Below, piece by piece: positions 1 to 10,574 of a stretch of DNA of 64,000 nucleotides (its first letter is position 1; every line of letters begins with the position of its first letter). The stretch is taken from NCBI GenBank assembly GCA_033439255.1, contig CM065881.1, positions 1,736,001 to 1,800,000 of the forward strand, given 5' to 3'. Source of the DNA: Hericium rajendrae. Its lineage: Eukaryota > Basidiomycota > Agaricomycetes > Russulales > Hericiaceae. Both the position numbers and the translations under genes were made by a program. The notes beneath the pieces were generated by a model. It searched no databases and was not told the origin of the DNA. It was given only the letters and a program-made list of their open reading frames with translations.

Positions 1-133
1 GTGCATGTTGTTTTCACTATGAAATGGCAGTATAGAGTAAATGATTTTAAGGAATCATAATATATACTTGTATAATAAATACTTGTAGTATCAATGTCAG
101 ATACTGTACAGTTGAAAAAAGCTAATAGCCAAT
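1..133 (-). repeat. SINE-1 tail and shared flank, cut by window start
   Basis: Antisense tail of the tRNA-derived SINE-1 family (TTTCACTATGAAATGGCAGT, then TAGAGTAAATGATT), followed by about 75 bp that recurs almost unchanged at 18493-18566. The two places are therefore copies of one larger repeat. No coding content was seen. Confidence 0.6.
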
Positions 134-539
134 TGTCAAGACTCGATGATAGTGCAGAGAACCACCCAAGTCACCAGTGATGATGAGAGCGAGAGAGCAG
201 AGAGCGACTAGCAGCGCAGTGACCTGTATTGGAGGTACAGTATGGTACAGATGAAATGGACAATCTAGAGAAATAGGCAAGCAACAGGGAGCCTATAAGT
301 ACTGGGATGACAATGGAAAAAGAACAATGGACACCATAACGGGTCGAACAATAGAGTGAGAACAATGGTAGCCAAAAGGAGAACAATAGGATGTCCCAAA
401 GAGAAACAAGGGTATGGGTGAAGGATAGCCCCAGGTCATGTGAGGAAGTAAACATGTGATGGGGCTGCTGGAGCACATGACCGATGTGATGCCTTGATGG
501 CAGAGAAGAAGGTGGAGAGAAATGGAGTGATCCATGACA
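134..539 (-). mobile_element. Solo LTR, Ty3/gypsy, same family as 51700-58798
   Basis: 406 bp, starting TGTCAAGACTC and ending CCATGACA. It is collinear with the 423-bp LTRs at 51700 and 58376 but visibly diverged. It is flanked by a perfect 5-bp duplication CCAAT (129-133 and 540-544). There is no internal region, so it is a solo LTR left by LTR-LTR recombination. It is older than the near-identical LTR pair at 51.7/58.4 kb. The short ORFs inside it are not genes. Confidence 0.9.
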
Positions 540-559
540 CCAATCATATGATCAGTAGC

Positions 560-790
560 AGACCTTGTTTGGTCGCACAAGGTCTGGTGGCTGTGCTTAG
601 CTTATATCAGCAGTAGTTGATGTTGTGCTCTCTGCTCTTAGTTCTTTTCTTTAGATAGCTTTGAAGTCAGTGTAATACTATTAGTAGTGCACACTGACTA
701 CAAGGCTTGGACACGCCCAGTCCTTATCTACAGTGAGTTGCAGCTGAGGTGTTCAATGATGGTGTAGGGCCATCACCAACTTTCTGGATC
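560..790 (+). repeat. SINE-2, tRNA-related, with 5' hairpin
   Basis: Opens with a hairpin (AGACCTTG at 560-567, CAAGGTCT at 578-585), then GGTGGCTGTGCTTAGCTTATATCA, which resembles a tRNA A-box region. The reverse complement of 8725-8907 matches it for about 150 bp and keeps a B-box-like GGTTCAAG. I infer a tRNA-derived SINE. A similar hairpin stands at 1514-1541 without a clear body. Confidence 0.45.
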
Positions 791-1245
791 TCTTCTGATG
801 ATGTGGCATAGAGATTGTACTATGGCTCTCTCAATACCACATGAATCAAATGAGTGAAAGCTTGTTAGAGTCAGATTTAGAATAGCTTTAGGATAGTGCC
901 ATAAACAGCAAGATAGCATGTCAAAATGCTAACCTATAGGACTATATGTCTCATCAGGAAACTCTTCACTTTCCTGGCTTTATTGTTGTAGGTCTGATGT
1001 CACTGTTTGAGGCCTGATATTACTGTTTTCAGACTGTTCTCAGACACAAGTCAGATTCAGATGTCTGAAAACAGTAATATCAGATCCAAAACAGTAACAT
1101 CAGACCTACAACAGTAAAGCCAGGAAAGTGAGAAGTTTTCTGATGACCTGTGATGATGTGGCAGATTAATTGCTTTATAGCTCTGCTGATACTACATCAA
1201 TCATGATACATAAGGGCTTTTGAAATCAGATTTACAGTACTTTCT
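783..1245 (+). repeat. Two diverged copies of a dispersed repeat around a MITE
   Basis: A unit reading CTGATGATGTGGCA, about 20 bp, GGCTCT, then CAATACCACATGAATCA occurs at about 790-880 and again at 1150-1225. Inverted relatives lie at about 7805-7910 and 8570-8700. Its class is unknown and it has no coding potential. Confidence 0.4.
952..1145. mobile_element. 194-bp foldback MITE with CATCAG ends
   Basis: The left arm begins CATCAGGAAACTCTTCACTT and the right arm, reversed, begins CATCAGAAAACTTCTCACTT. The arms stay complementary for about 85 bp on each side, through AGACCTACAACAGTAA. No target duplication is evident (CT on the left, AC on the right). It belongs by its ends to the CATCAG group seen across the window. 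Confidence 0.65.
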
Positions 1246-1714
1246 AACAGTATAGTTTACAACATTATAGCACCATTGGTTGTTGAGATAGGAGACAATA
1301 CTGTTTTGCTAATATAACATATAAATCGAAGAATATCTCTGCTTACAGTGATCTGATTTTTGTATTCTAAATTGGGTTGGAAAGATGTAATCCAAGGTAT
1401 TTGAACACAATTTACTGTTTGTTGATTGATTGCTTTGTTACAGAGCTATAAAGCAATCACTGTATACAGTGTATTGGCTCTCTAGGTGATTTATGCTTAT
1501 GTAAGTGGGCACTAAGACCTTGTTCGGCTGCACAAGATCTTGTGGGATCACATGACCGAGTCTCAGGACCCACTACTACCAATAAATTGCATTTTTTTTG
1601 CTCATTTTATCAATAAACAGTATGTACATTTGTTTGCTGTGTATCATTTTAGTGGCTGTATCTTTCTGTAAGCAGTAAACTGTGTTGGAGACTGGCTTCA
1701 TGGTATATTAGTAT
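1246..1714. other. AT-rich spacer, no gene seen
   Basis: No ORF of note. It contains the hairpin AAGACCTTG/CAAGATCTT (1514-1541) and a stretch near 1590-1650 that is similar to 5260-5320. Confidence 0.5.
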
Positions 1715-2235
1715 GCATTTGAGAACAAGTGAATCGGTTGAGTACTGATTAAGTTAGCTGGAGTTCAAGCATCCTAGGGGGGAAATGCAGAAACAATTTG
1801 CATTCTGCGAGTTTTGCACCGATCCTGACGCTTGAGGTACCATCAGAAAGCTATCAATACGTAGATTCTGATGCACTTTAGAACAAGTAAATCGGTTGAG
1901 AATTGGCCTAGTTAGCTAGGTTTCACGCATTTTAGAAGAGGAAAAAAAGAAACACTTTGCATTCTGCGAGTTCTTAACCAATTTGGACACATGAAGTATG
2001 GTAGCAAAGCTATAAGTGAGTAGATCTAGATGCATTTGAGAACGAGTAAATTGGTGGAGAATAGACTGAGTTAGCTCAAGTTCAATTGTTATAGAGGGGA
2101 AATGTAGAAATTCATTGCACTTTGTGACTTCTGCACAGATCAGGATGCAAAAAATACTGTCAGAAAGCAATAAATGAGCAGATCCAGATGCATTTGAGAA
2201 CAGGTGAATTGGTTGAGAACTGATCAAGTTACATT
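1715..2235 (+). repeat. 158-bp satellite, type I, about 3.3 units
   Basis: The phrase GCATTT(T/G)AGAACAAGTGAAT begins units at 1715, 1873, 2032 and 2190, giving spacings of 158, 159 and 158 bp. Units share the start of the type II units at 7.9-9.5 kb but have a different middle (CATTCTGCGAGTT). A single diverged unit lies at 3596-3725. Confidence 0.85.
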
Positions 2236-2245
2236 AAATCAACAA

Positions 2246-2400
2246 AGTTTGACCAGAGCTGGAGTTGAACCTGCAAACTCGTCAGATTGAAGATGTGTGA
2301 TTATATAAGCCAGCTGCCTCATGGGCATAGTCATTGTTTTGGTGTCGTTTTCACTATGAAAAGGTGGTATAGAGTAAATGATTCTAAGAAATCGTAACTA
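2246..2400 (-). repeat. SINE-1, tRNA-derived, full-looking copy
   Basis: On the minus strand it runs: tail TTACTCTATACC, GAAAACGACACC, then GGCAGCTGGCTTATATAATC (A-box-like) and GCAGGTTCAACTCC (B-box-like). Other copies are at 3740, 5001 (partial), 7495 (partial), 18341 and 21955. The two boxes about 30-40 bp apart indicate a pol III tRNA-related head. The family assignment is inference. Confidence 0.6.
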
Positions 2401-3590
2401 ATGACAAAATAATAGTCATGTGCAACAGCGAGCCTGACCAGGCTCGCTGTTGCACATGACTTCTCAAAAATTGTGTTTTCATTTATGAAGTACATAAGTG
2501 TGGCCTTTGAAAGTCTGTCAACTGTTGTATGTTGCCTAGATTGATTTTATTTTTGCCTTCTAGAGGTTTAAATCAGTAATTTGGCTATATCTCTATCACT
2601 TTTCTAGTTATAAACATAAACTCAAGTGTTTCTGAATAGTACTATCAATGGCCATATTAACACGATTTGTACTAATTTTGTACACTACTCAGTATGTGCC
2701 TATTCTCAGATGATTTGATGTTTGCCCCTAGACTTGAATGATTTTTTCGATTTTTTTCTGCTTATAAATTGCTTATGTAATCCATAGCACAGGCAAAATG
2801 ATGTACTCCTGTCCCCCTCATGATATCATGGGACAGGAGTATGTTATTTTGCCCATGCTGCAGATTATGTAAAACCTTGAAAATAGTCAAATAGGAGGTT
2901 TTGTGATAATTCGAGTGTACCTCCTTAAGTACAGGAGATATCATCGGTCCCTTGATTGCATCAGAAAGCTCTTTATTATACCTTTCCAAATGATGTTAGG
3001 TACATTACAATTGGATGAGTCGATAAAAAGATCTGCCCTCAACAAATTTGCCTCTACCTCTAACACCAACCCTTCAGTAATCACTACCACGTTTTCTCAA
3101 TACATATCTGATCGTCTTGTACAATATACCATTGGAAAGGTACAAAAAGGACTTTCCAATGGTATCTTTATCGTGTAAATAGCACCACTCGTTTTACCAC
3201 TATGATGCAATCACTATGATCTTCTTCTCAAAGGTATCTTTTGAAGTGATTTGCTCATATCTCAGTCATTTCTGAACCTATTCTCATGGAATAAAATGTT
3301 CTGAGGAGGTAAAATTCTCCTTTATCATATGATTATACACCACACTGACTTACATCAATAACAAGGTGCAGAATATACTATTAAATATGCTTATCTGTTA
3401 TCTCAACAAGTTTGCACTTTCTTATACTAAAACCTTTCAGTTTTGATAAGACTAGCATTAATTTACATATGCATATAGTTTAACACTAATTGAATTTGAT
3501 TTAGTAGACTGATATCTCTAGAAAACATTTAAAATCACAAGAATGACAATTGTCAGAATTGAACCTACAATCTTACTTTAAGATGTGAGA
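2401..3590. repeat. 1.2-kb hairpin-rich repeat, copy 1
   Basis: Collinear with 20660-21845 over its whole length. It holds three long hairpins: 2415-2460 (22-bp perfect arms), 2779-2866 (about 35-bp arms with mismatches) and 3126-3165. The right end contains a B-box-like GGTTCAATTC on the minus strand. There is no conserved ORF between the copies. It may be a long non-coding retroposon or a structured RNA locus. Confidence 0.65.
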
Positions 3591-3595
3591 GTACT

Positions 3596-3725
3596 TCATG
3601 TTCTGCAAGTTCTGCATGGATCAAGATGCATAGAATAGGCTAGAAAATGATGAATGAGTAGATTCTAACACATTTAAGAACAAGTGAATTGGTCAAGAAC
3701 TCACTGAGTTATAGTAAATAAAATA
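3596..3725 (+). repeat. Single diverged type I satellite unit
   Basis: Carries TTCTGCAAGTTCTGCA and AAGAACAAGTGAATTGGTCAAGAACT, in the same order as in the 1715-2235 block. Confidence 0.6.
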
Positions 3726-3739
3726 AAGTGTAAAAGAAA

Positions 3740-3893
3740 AAGTCAGGCCAGAGCTAGAATTGAACCTATAAACTCATCGGATTGATGATCTTGCAATTAC
3801 ATAAGCCAACTGCCAAATGGAGATGGTCATCGTTTTGATGTCGTTTTCGATAGAAAAAGCCAGTATAGAGTAAACGATTCTAAGGAATCGTAA
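3740..3893 (-). repeat. SINE-1 copy
   Basis: Same order of landmarks as 2246-2400: AGGTTCAATTC, GGCAGTTGGCTTA, AACGACATC and GTTTACTCTATAC, read on the minus strand. Confidence 0.6.
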
Positions 3894-4289
3894 TTATAAG
3901 TACAGAAATGCCTATAAATCTATGGTTTTGAAGATTGATTATATAATCAAAATTTCAGTTTTGAAGCACTAGCAGTAAAGTCTTACTTCTTCATGAGCTT
4001 TACATCTTGCATGCTTGTCATGTTGGCTGCAAGGCTCAATGGGTATCTCCAAGTCATCCGCTGAGTGGTTGACAGTTTGGAACCAGGAGGTACTCAACCT
4101 GACGGCTCACCTTGGCCATCTTGTATGTATCTCACTTGCTGAGCTGGCAAACTAATTTCTTTATAGGTCTTTGAATCTTGTACAAACCAGTATGTATTAG
4201 AGCTTATCAAAACCACATTGACAGTTGCTTCCAGTTCATGTCTTCTGAGCTGTGATAGGCTATCTGCCTGGTGAGCAATCAATCAATCA
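3894..4289. other. Spacer, no gene recognised
   Basis: AT-rich. The only ORF (62 codons, minus, 4094-4282) has no recognisable motif and is probably chance. Confidence 0.4.
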
Positions 4290-4635
4290 TCATCATCTGA
4301 ATGATCTTGAGGTAAGTTCCTCAGTTCTCCACTGATTTACTCATTCTAAATTGAGCTGGAATGTACTAATTAATCACTTTTCAGACATGCTACATAGACC
4401 TCATGCCATCCAAAACTCGAAAATCAAAACTCAAAACTGAGATCTCTCCCCCAAGATCTTGACCTTGAGCTGAGTCCCTCAGTTCTCCACTGATTCACTT
4501 GTTCTAAAATGCACTGGAATGTACTAATTAATCACTTTCCAGATATGCTATATAGACCTCATGCCATCCAAAACTCGAAAATCAAAACCTTGAAACTGAG
4601 ATCTTCCTTTCAAGATCTTGACCTTGAGGTAGCTA
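4290..4635 (-). repeat. 158-bp satellite, type II, about 2.2 units
   Basis: CTTGAGG/CTTGAGC phrases at 4306, 4464 and 4623 give periods of 158 and 159 bp. Each unit carries CTACATAGACCTCATGCCAT and CAAGATCTTGACCTTGAG. It is inverted relative to the block at 7925-8518. Confidence 0.85.
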
Positions 4636-4689
4636 TAGATTTTATAAAGAGTTATAATCAATCTGACCAGTAAGACTTGATATCATTTA

Positions 4690-5000
4690 TGCACTGTTTC
4701 TAAATATAACTAACAATGAAAAAGGAATCATATTGCCATGCAAAGCATCGGCCCTCTTCCACCAAGTCCAGTAAATAGTGCTGGACTGACTTCTCAGAGT
4801 CACCACAGGCCTCACATTCTGCAGTGTGTGGCTCAGTCTGGGATGAGAATTGGTGCAGATAAAGATTCAGTAGGATGTGGCCAGAATGGAGCTGAAATAA
4901 TAAAGTTGGCATGAGCACGATGCAATGCATCAGCTTTGGACAACAACGACATGAAGGACTTGCCCAGTAAATGTGGATCCAGTGTGAACATGCGTGAAGA
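4690..5000 (-). mobile_element. LINE 3' end: C-terminal zinc region of a non-LTR RT
   Basis: The minus-strand reading contains HSGHILLNLYLHQF, then TAECEACGDSEKSVQHYLLD, then EEGRCFAW. This matches the pattern of the zinc-knuckle tail that follows RT and RNase H in fungal LINEs (C-x2-C, then H-x-LLxC with the last Cys lost). Only this tail is present, as expected for 5'-truncated LINE copies. The same tail recurs at 5086-5140, 9535-9725 and 20462-20520. Confidence 0.6.
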
Positions 5001-5085
5001 TTGTTTACTCTATACCAGGTTTTTCTATTGAAAATGACATCAGAAATAACCACTATCCCCATTTGGCAGTTGGCTTATCTAATTT
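5001..5085 (+). repeat. SINE-1, partial, next to LINE tails
   Basis: Plus-strand GTTTACTCTATACC ... GAAAATGACATC ... TTTGGCAGTTGGCTTAT, stopping where the tRNA-like part would continue and passing straight into a LINE tail. Confidence 0.55.
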
Positions 5086-5140
5086 GAGGGAAGAGGGCCG
5101 ATACTTCACATGACAAAATGATTCCTTTCATTTTTTCCTA
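5086..5140 (+). mobile_element. Short LINE tail copy
   Basis: GGAAGAGGGCCGATACTTC then AAAATGATTCCTTTC, the same terminal segment that encodes EEGRCFAWQYDSF at 4690-5000, on the opposite strand. Confidence 0.5.
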
Positions 5141-5585
5141 TGAAGGTGCATAAATGAGTAAACTTGCTTCTTGTTTCTTTGCATAGTGCAAACAGAATCT
5201 TGGACAGCATATTTGGTGAAATTGTAATGCATTTGTTTGATGACCTCTCAGTCTCAAGACTTACTGTGTATTTTTGGCCTCATTCAAGTAATAAATAGTA
5301 TCTAACTTTGTTTGCTGTGTATAACTTTGCATTAAAAACCAAATTTTTAATAGATTTCAGATCTCTTCAGATTTGTTTTGGTTTACAAAGCTTGAACCAT
5401 TCAGAGTTGCATGTGTTTTGGTGGTGCAGCTATGGAAAGGCATGTCAAAGTCTCAAGTCTCAACAATCTTCCTTTACTACTCTTCCTTTCTCTTTCTCCT
5501 CCTCCTCTCTTTCTTCTCTTGTAGTATTAGATGCAAGAGGAGACATAGGTAAGTAAAAACATACCTGAAACAAGTCTCAGGCTGA
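5141..5585. other. Spacer, no gene recognised
   Basis: AT-rich with a long pyrimidine tract at about 5470-5525. An 82-codon plus-strand ORF (5308-5556) is of biased composition and unsupported. Confidence 0.4.
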
Positions 5586-7260
5586 CAAAATTTACCAGTC
5601 TGACAAAGGCTGTGCTGCAGCCAAGCTGAAACATCTCACATTGGAATCCCACATGCAGGTATGAGGTGCTAGCCCCACTGACTCCAGTGCATCCACCTGG
5701 ATGCCTGCACCTCCTGTCTGGGGCAACACTCTGGCCAGCTCTTTCACATTGTCCCTGCCCACTGGGTCGCAGTTTGTCAGCACATATGGGTCGTCATTCC
5801 AGTCAGTGCTGCACACTGGTAGCACTATTGGTGCCTCCTCTGGCCATGCCCACTTGTTGTCAGAGGACTGTTGTGACTACTCGCACTGTGAGATGCACAA
5901 TGAGGCTAAAGTTTTTGCTCTCATTGCTGTCTCTCAACACAATCAGTCAGTGGTAAACTGCATTTGCCCACTGCCAATCACACCCTCATGCAGTGCCACA
6001 TCATCTATGTGTGGGTGTATGAGGGCAACATCTACCACACTGACCATGAGGGCCTCCTGCCTCCCATTATGGCACTGATGGGTGCAACCCCTCCTGTGAA
6101 GCGTAAGGCAATGGGCAGCATCAGCAAACCCTGCTGCATACATATGCAGGCTTTTCTCCTCCACTGATGTTGCTACGGCAGATGCATCCACCATGCCTGA
6201 CTCTTCTCAGCCTCCTACATAAACTGAGGAGTCTGATTCTATGGGGAGAGGGACTATCATAGTGCCATTGGTCAAAACCCTGCATAACCTCGACTGTGTG
6301 ATGATACACAATAATTGATCGCTAAAGGGAAATCACAGCACACTGGCAAGTGAACTCAGGATTTGTGCTGCCAGGGGTCGAAGGAACCTACAGGTTCTTC
6401 ACCATCAGGAACATCAAGTTCTGACTCTTTGTCACAAATAGTGGCCCTACCATGGCTCATGAGTCGAGCACTGTCTGGTGGTGACAGTGGAATGACAGGG
6501 TAACAGAGCTATTCTCCATTTCTGGCTGGTTCTGCCTCCTATCGGAAAGCAGCACTCAATCTGCTACCACCACACTGCTGATAGCCATTCTGTATAGAGG
6601 TAACATGGAACAGTTCTCTATGCCACAGATCATGGCACACCTCCAACACAATAGCATCACCCCCTGGATGATACTCATCTTGGAGGACATCTGTCATATC
6701 TGCCGAAATGTTGCATTGAGGTACATCCACAATGACAACAGTAATCGAGAAGTGGAGCCCATTGTGCAAACTGTATTCGTACAGCCCACATTGCTCCCAG
6801 TACTGCCCCTGACAAACAAGATCATGGACATGTGTGCCGACAATGGGGCCACCACATCCACCACCAGCTAGGCTACCATGCTCTCTGATCACCGATGATG
6901 TGGCTCTACTATGAGCATACCCCATCACACTGCAGTATTGCTCCTGGCTGTACTGACAATATCACCACTACCTAATGACAATGTCACACCTCCAGTGACC
7001 CCCTTGTCAAACAATAACAAGATCTCCACCATCAATGGTGAGAAATCTTTTGGTCCTCAGGGACTAGGGGATACCCACGTCGACACATTCAATTTTGTGA
7101 GACCACTGTACTGGATGACTTCATTAACTATGACGATGACAACATACTCAATACAGCACACAATCATTAGTAGACTGCAAGTTCAGTCTAGTGGAGGAGG
7201 GTGTAAGGTGGTGCCTTACAATGTGTGCACTTGGGCATGTGCATTGGTGTGACTTAGACA
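5586..7260. other. GC-richer degenerate segment, origin unknown
   Basis: A 1.7-kb block distinctly richer in GC than its surroundings, with overlapping short ORFs on both strands (for example plus 5701-6078, minus 6539-6928). I recognise no domain. It looks like decayed coding DNA of an unidentified element or gene. The strand cannot be fixed. Confidence 0.35.
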
Positions 7261-7494
7261 GGTTGAGAGAGCCTGAGCCAGAAATACTGAGATCACACAT
7301 CAGAAGGAACTTTGCTATTGTTTGTACTTGATGAACCTTTAGCATTAGTACTCACTGATGCTATCAGTTTAACTTTTCATCTACAACATCCATCCCTACC
7401 CCTCTGAGTAATGTGGATCCTGTTCAGCTTAAGTGTGAAAGTCGTAAGAAAAGTGCACTCATTACACTTTTTTGAACAAAAGTTTGATTTTATG

Positions 7495-7570
7495 ATTTTT
7501 TTAAATCATTTACTCTATACCACCTTTTTATAGTGAAAACGACACCAAAATGATAACCATCTACATTTTT
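7495..7570 (+). repeat. SINE-1 tail fragment
   Basis: AAATCATTTACTCTATACCACC and GTGAAAACGACACCAAAA in the same order as full copies, without the tRNA-like part. Confidence 0.5.
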
Positions 7571-7924
7571 AGAGAGCCAGTTTACTATACACAATGGTGA
7601 CCTCATAGCTCTGCAACAGAGCTGTCTATCATCAAGTAGTAAATTGCTATGAAAAGCTATATAGCAGCATTGTAACACAATTTAGAATACAGAAATTATA
7701 TCACTGAAAGCAGAGATATGCTTCAGTTAATCTGTTACATTAGCAAACACATCCTGTCTACTATCTCAACTACCAAAGAGCTATTGTATTGAAAATTATA
7801 TTTTTTGATAGCTGTCATTAATGCAGTTCTAGCAAGCTCTCATGCACCATGATTGGTGTAGTATTGACAGAGCTATAGATAAATTAGTCTGTCACATTAT
7901 CAAGGACATACTGTAATCTGGAGT
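7571..7924 (-). repeat. Dispersed repeat remnants, inverted
   Basis: Contains an inverted relative of the 783-1245 repeat (CAAGCTCTCATGCACCATGA, TGACAGAGCTATAGATAAAT). No ORF of note. Confidence 0.35.
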
Positions 7925-8518
7925 TTTGAGTTCTTCACAGACTCAGACCTATGTAGCACAGCTGGAAAGGCTTTGATCAGTAAATTCCAGTGCATTTTAG
8001 AACAAGTGAATTCAGTGCAGAACTGATTGACTTACCTTAAGGTCAAGATTCTGGGAGAGAAGATCTCAAATTTGAATCTTGATTTCCAAGTTCTGAATAG
8101 CATGGGGCCTATGTAGCATGCCTGAAAAGCAATTAATTAGTACAGTCCAATGAATTTTAGAATGAGAGTATCTGTGGAGAAATGAGAGACTCACCTCAAG
8201 ATCAAGATCCTGGGGGAGAGATCTCAATTTTGAGTTTGAATTTCCACATTCTAAATGGCATGGGACTTATGTAGCATGGCTGGAAAGCAATTAATTAGCA
8301 CATCCCCATCCAACTTAGAACAAGTAAATTGGTGGAGAAATGAGGGACTCACCTCAAGATCAAGATCCTGAGAGGGGAGATTTCAATTTCGAGTTTGAAT
8401 TTCCGAGCTCTGGATGAACTGGGACCTATGTGGCATGGTTGGAAAGCAATTAATTAGTACAATCCAACACATTTTAGAACAAATCAATTGGTGAAGAAAT
8501 GAGAGACTTACCTCAAGG
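7925..8518 (+). repeat. 158-bp satellite, type II, about 3.7 units
   Basis: (G)GTCAAG/GATCAAG landmarks at 8041, 8200 and 8358 give periods of 159 and 158 bp. Each unit has TTAGAACAAGT, CTCACCTCAAG and CTATGTAGCATG. It faces the block at 8950-9495 as an inverted pair. Confidence 0.85.
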
Positions 8519-8724
8519 TTCATTCTACTACCTTATCAAACACTTGATTATCTTATATCTTGTCAAATAGACAAGCTATTATGGCACATGAAGCACCATT
8601 CAAAAGCAGTCATTAGTCTGATTCTAACAAGCCTTTGCTTATCTTCATTCATACAATATTGACAAAGCTACAAGAGGATTAGTCTGCCATATCATCACAG
8701 AGAGATACATACAAGTATGACTAT
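8519..8724 (-). repeat. Dispersed repeat, inverted copy
   Basis: TCTGATTCTAACAAGCCTTTGC ... CAATATTGACAAAGCTAC ... CTGCCATATCATCACAGAG is the reverse complement of the 1150-1245 type repeat. Confidence 0.45.
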
Positions 8725-8930
8725 CACAGTTATCAGGTGGACACCTCATGATACAACTCACTGCAGATGGAACATAGGCATGTCCAGTATAATTGTGCAA
8801 TCAATGTGGCCAACACAGTTGCAATACTATACTAAAGAAAGGACTGAAGGCAGAGAGTGCAACTTGAACCAATGCTGAGATGATATAAGCTCAGCACAGC
8901 CACCAGACCTTTAACGGCCGTTAAAGGTTT
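8725..8930 (-). repeat. SINE-2 copy headed by a perfect palindrome
   Basis: Reads on the minus strand as the 560-790 repeat. The head is the 22-nt palindrome at 8907-8928 (ACCTTTAACGG / CCGTTAAAGGT), then GGTGGCTGTGCTGAGCTTAT and a B-box-like GGTTCAAGTTG. The palindrome differs in sequence from those at 560 and 1514. Confidence 0.5.
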
Positions 8931-8949
8931 GCAGTCAGTCACATGATCA

Positions 8950-9495
8950 ATTCTCAACCTGAAACTAAAATGCACCAGACTAATTATATGCTCTCAGCAT
9001 GCTATATAGGTCTGAGTCTGCCCAGAACTTAAAAATCAAGACTCGAAATTGAGATCTCTCTCTTAGGATTTTAATCTTGAGGTATGTCTCTCAGTTCTTC
9101 ACCAATTTACTCATTTTAAAATGAGCTAGAATGCATTAATTCATTAATTTCCAGCCATGCTACATAGGCCTCATGCCATTCAGAACTTGAAAATCAAAAC
9201 TCAAAATTGAGATTTCTCTCCCAGGATCTTGATCTTAAGGTGAGTCCTTCATTTCTCTACCAATTTACTTGTTCTAAGTTGAACTGGACTCTACTAGTTA
9301 ATCACTTTTCAGCCATACTACATAGGTCCCAGGCCATTCAGAACTCAGAAATCAAAACTCAAAATTAAAATCTCCCCCTTAGAACCTTGACCTTGAGGTA
9401 AGTGTTTACTAATTCTCTTACTCTAAAATGCATTGAACTGTACTAATTAATTACTTTTCAGACATCTTACATAGATCTAATTTTATGTAAAACTC
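8950..9495 (-). repeat. 158-bp satellite, type II, about 3.4 units
   Basis: CTTGAGG/CTTAAGG landmarks at 9076, 9234 and 9392 give 158-bp periods. It has the same orientation as the 4290-4635 block. Confidence 0.85.
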
Positions 9496-9534
9496 AGAAA
9501 ACAAGATTCTCAATCTAACTAGTAAAACTCTACT

Positions 9535-9725
9535 CATTTATGCATCTTCATTAAATATAACTAACAATGAAAAACAATTGTCTTGCCATGCAAAGTATTG
9601 GCCATCTTTCTCCAAGTACATTCCTAAATGATCTTCATTAAATGTAACTAATAATGAAAAAGAAATCATCTTGTCATGTGAAGCATCAGCCCACTTCCTC
9701 CAAGTGCAGTGGTACAACAAGACCA
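9535..9725 (-). mobile_element. Two LINE tails in tandem
   Basis: Two successive minus-strand copies of the tail seen at 4690-5000 (FAWQDNCFSLLVIFNED and ASHDKMISFSLLVTFNED). They are about 85 bp apart. Confidence 0.5.
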
Positions 9726-10080
9726 AGAGCTAGCTGGCTAAGGATCCCTTGGCATTGCAGGTGCAAAGCTCTGCAGGTTCTCTTTATCTAACTTCACAGA
9801 CTCAGTCATCTAGCATCAGTAAAACTCAAAATTTCTGACTGCTCTGAGAGCATCTGAGAGCATCTTTTGTGTGTCTTTTTTATCTAAATATGCACTATAT
9901 CTGAGAAAAACAAGACTTGCCTGATGGTTTGATGGTCTGAAATTGTTTAAAAGACAAATTCAGAGCATTTCAAACTATTTCAGATAAAATTCAGATCAGG
10001 ATCAGAAATTTTGGGTTTTGCTGATTAGTACAGGAAGTTATCCAGTGTGAATAGATGCAACACTCTACCATTCTCCCCAT
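9726..10080. other. AT-rich spacer
   Basis: CAGA/TCTGA-rich text resembling subterminal DNA of the CATCAG elements, but no terminus was found. No gene. Confidence 0.35.
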
Positions 10081-10560
10081 GCTGCTGACTGCACTTACAT
10101 GCAAGTTTGCACAATCAAATCCACAGACATCATCAATATCACGCTGACACCAATGCTACTCACACCTACACTGCAAGCTGCACTGATGTTGAAGCCTGTG
10201 CATGCACTAACATTGAAGCCTATGCATGCACCGACATTGAAGCCTATGCATATGCAAGTGGTGATGCAAACACATATACCTGCCTAGCAGAAGACAACTC
10301 TGCTGCCCACACTGCCTGTGCCATCGTGGATGCTGCAGCATGGGTCCTTACTAGACGTAAAAGTAGATGTTGGCAGGATGCCTGAGCTGGAGCTCATGCA
10401 TAATATGGTGTGCCAGGATGAGAGTGACATAATCGTGGACCCTCATGACTTTGGATGGATGCCAGATTATAGATCAGAGTTGAAGGTTGTGCTGATGTTG
10501 AATAGACATAGCATTTTACTGTATATCCTACTATGTACTAGTGTGTCATAGTGTGAACAA
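10081..10560 (+). other. Unrecognised ORF fragments with a 24-bp tandem repeat
   Basis: Overlapping plus-strand ORFs (10099-10287, 10107-10385, 10318-10551). Three 24-bp repeats at about 10186-10257 encode an 8-residue unit (ACTDIEAY type) in one frame and a Lys-Pro-Met type unit in another. No domain was recognised, and it may be a decayed part of a neighbouring element. Confidence 0.25.
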
Positions 10561-10574
10561 GCATGCACGTCTGA

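Noticed and set aside
171-580. ORFs inside the solo LTR and the matching ORFs at 51739 and 58415 as proteins
   Set aside because: They are frames through LTR sequence, present only because the LTRs are copies.
2903-3178. 91-codon ORF in the 1.2-kb repeat
   Set aside because: Not kept in the second copy at 20660-21845, so unlikely to be coding.
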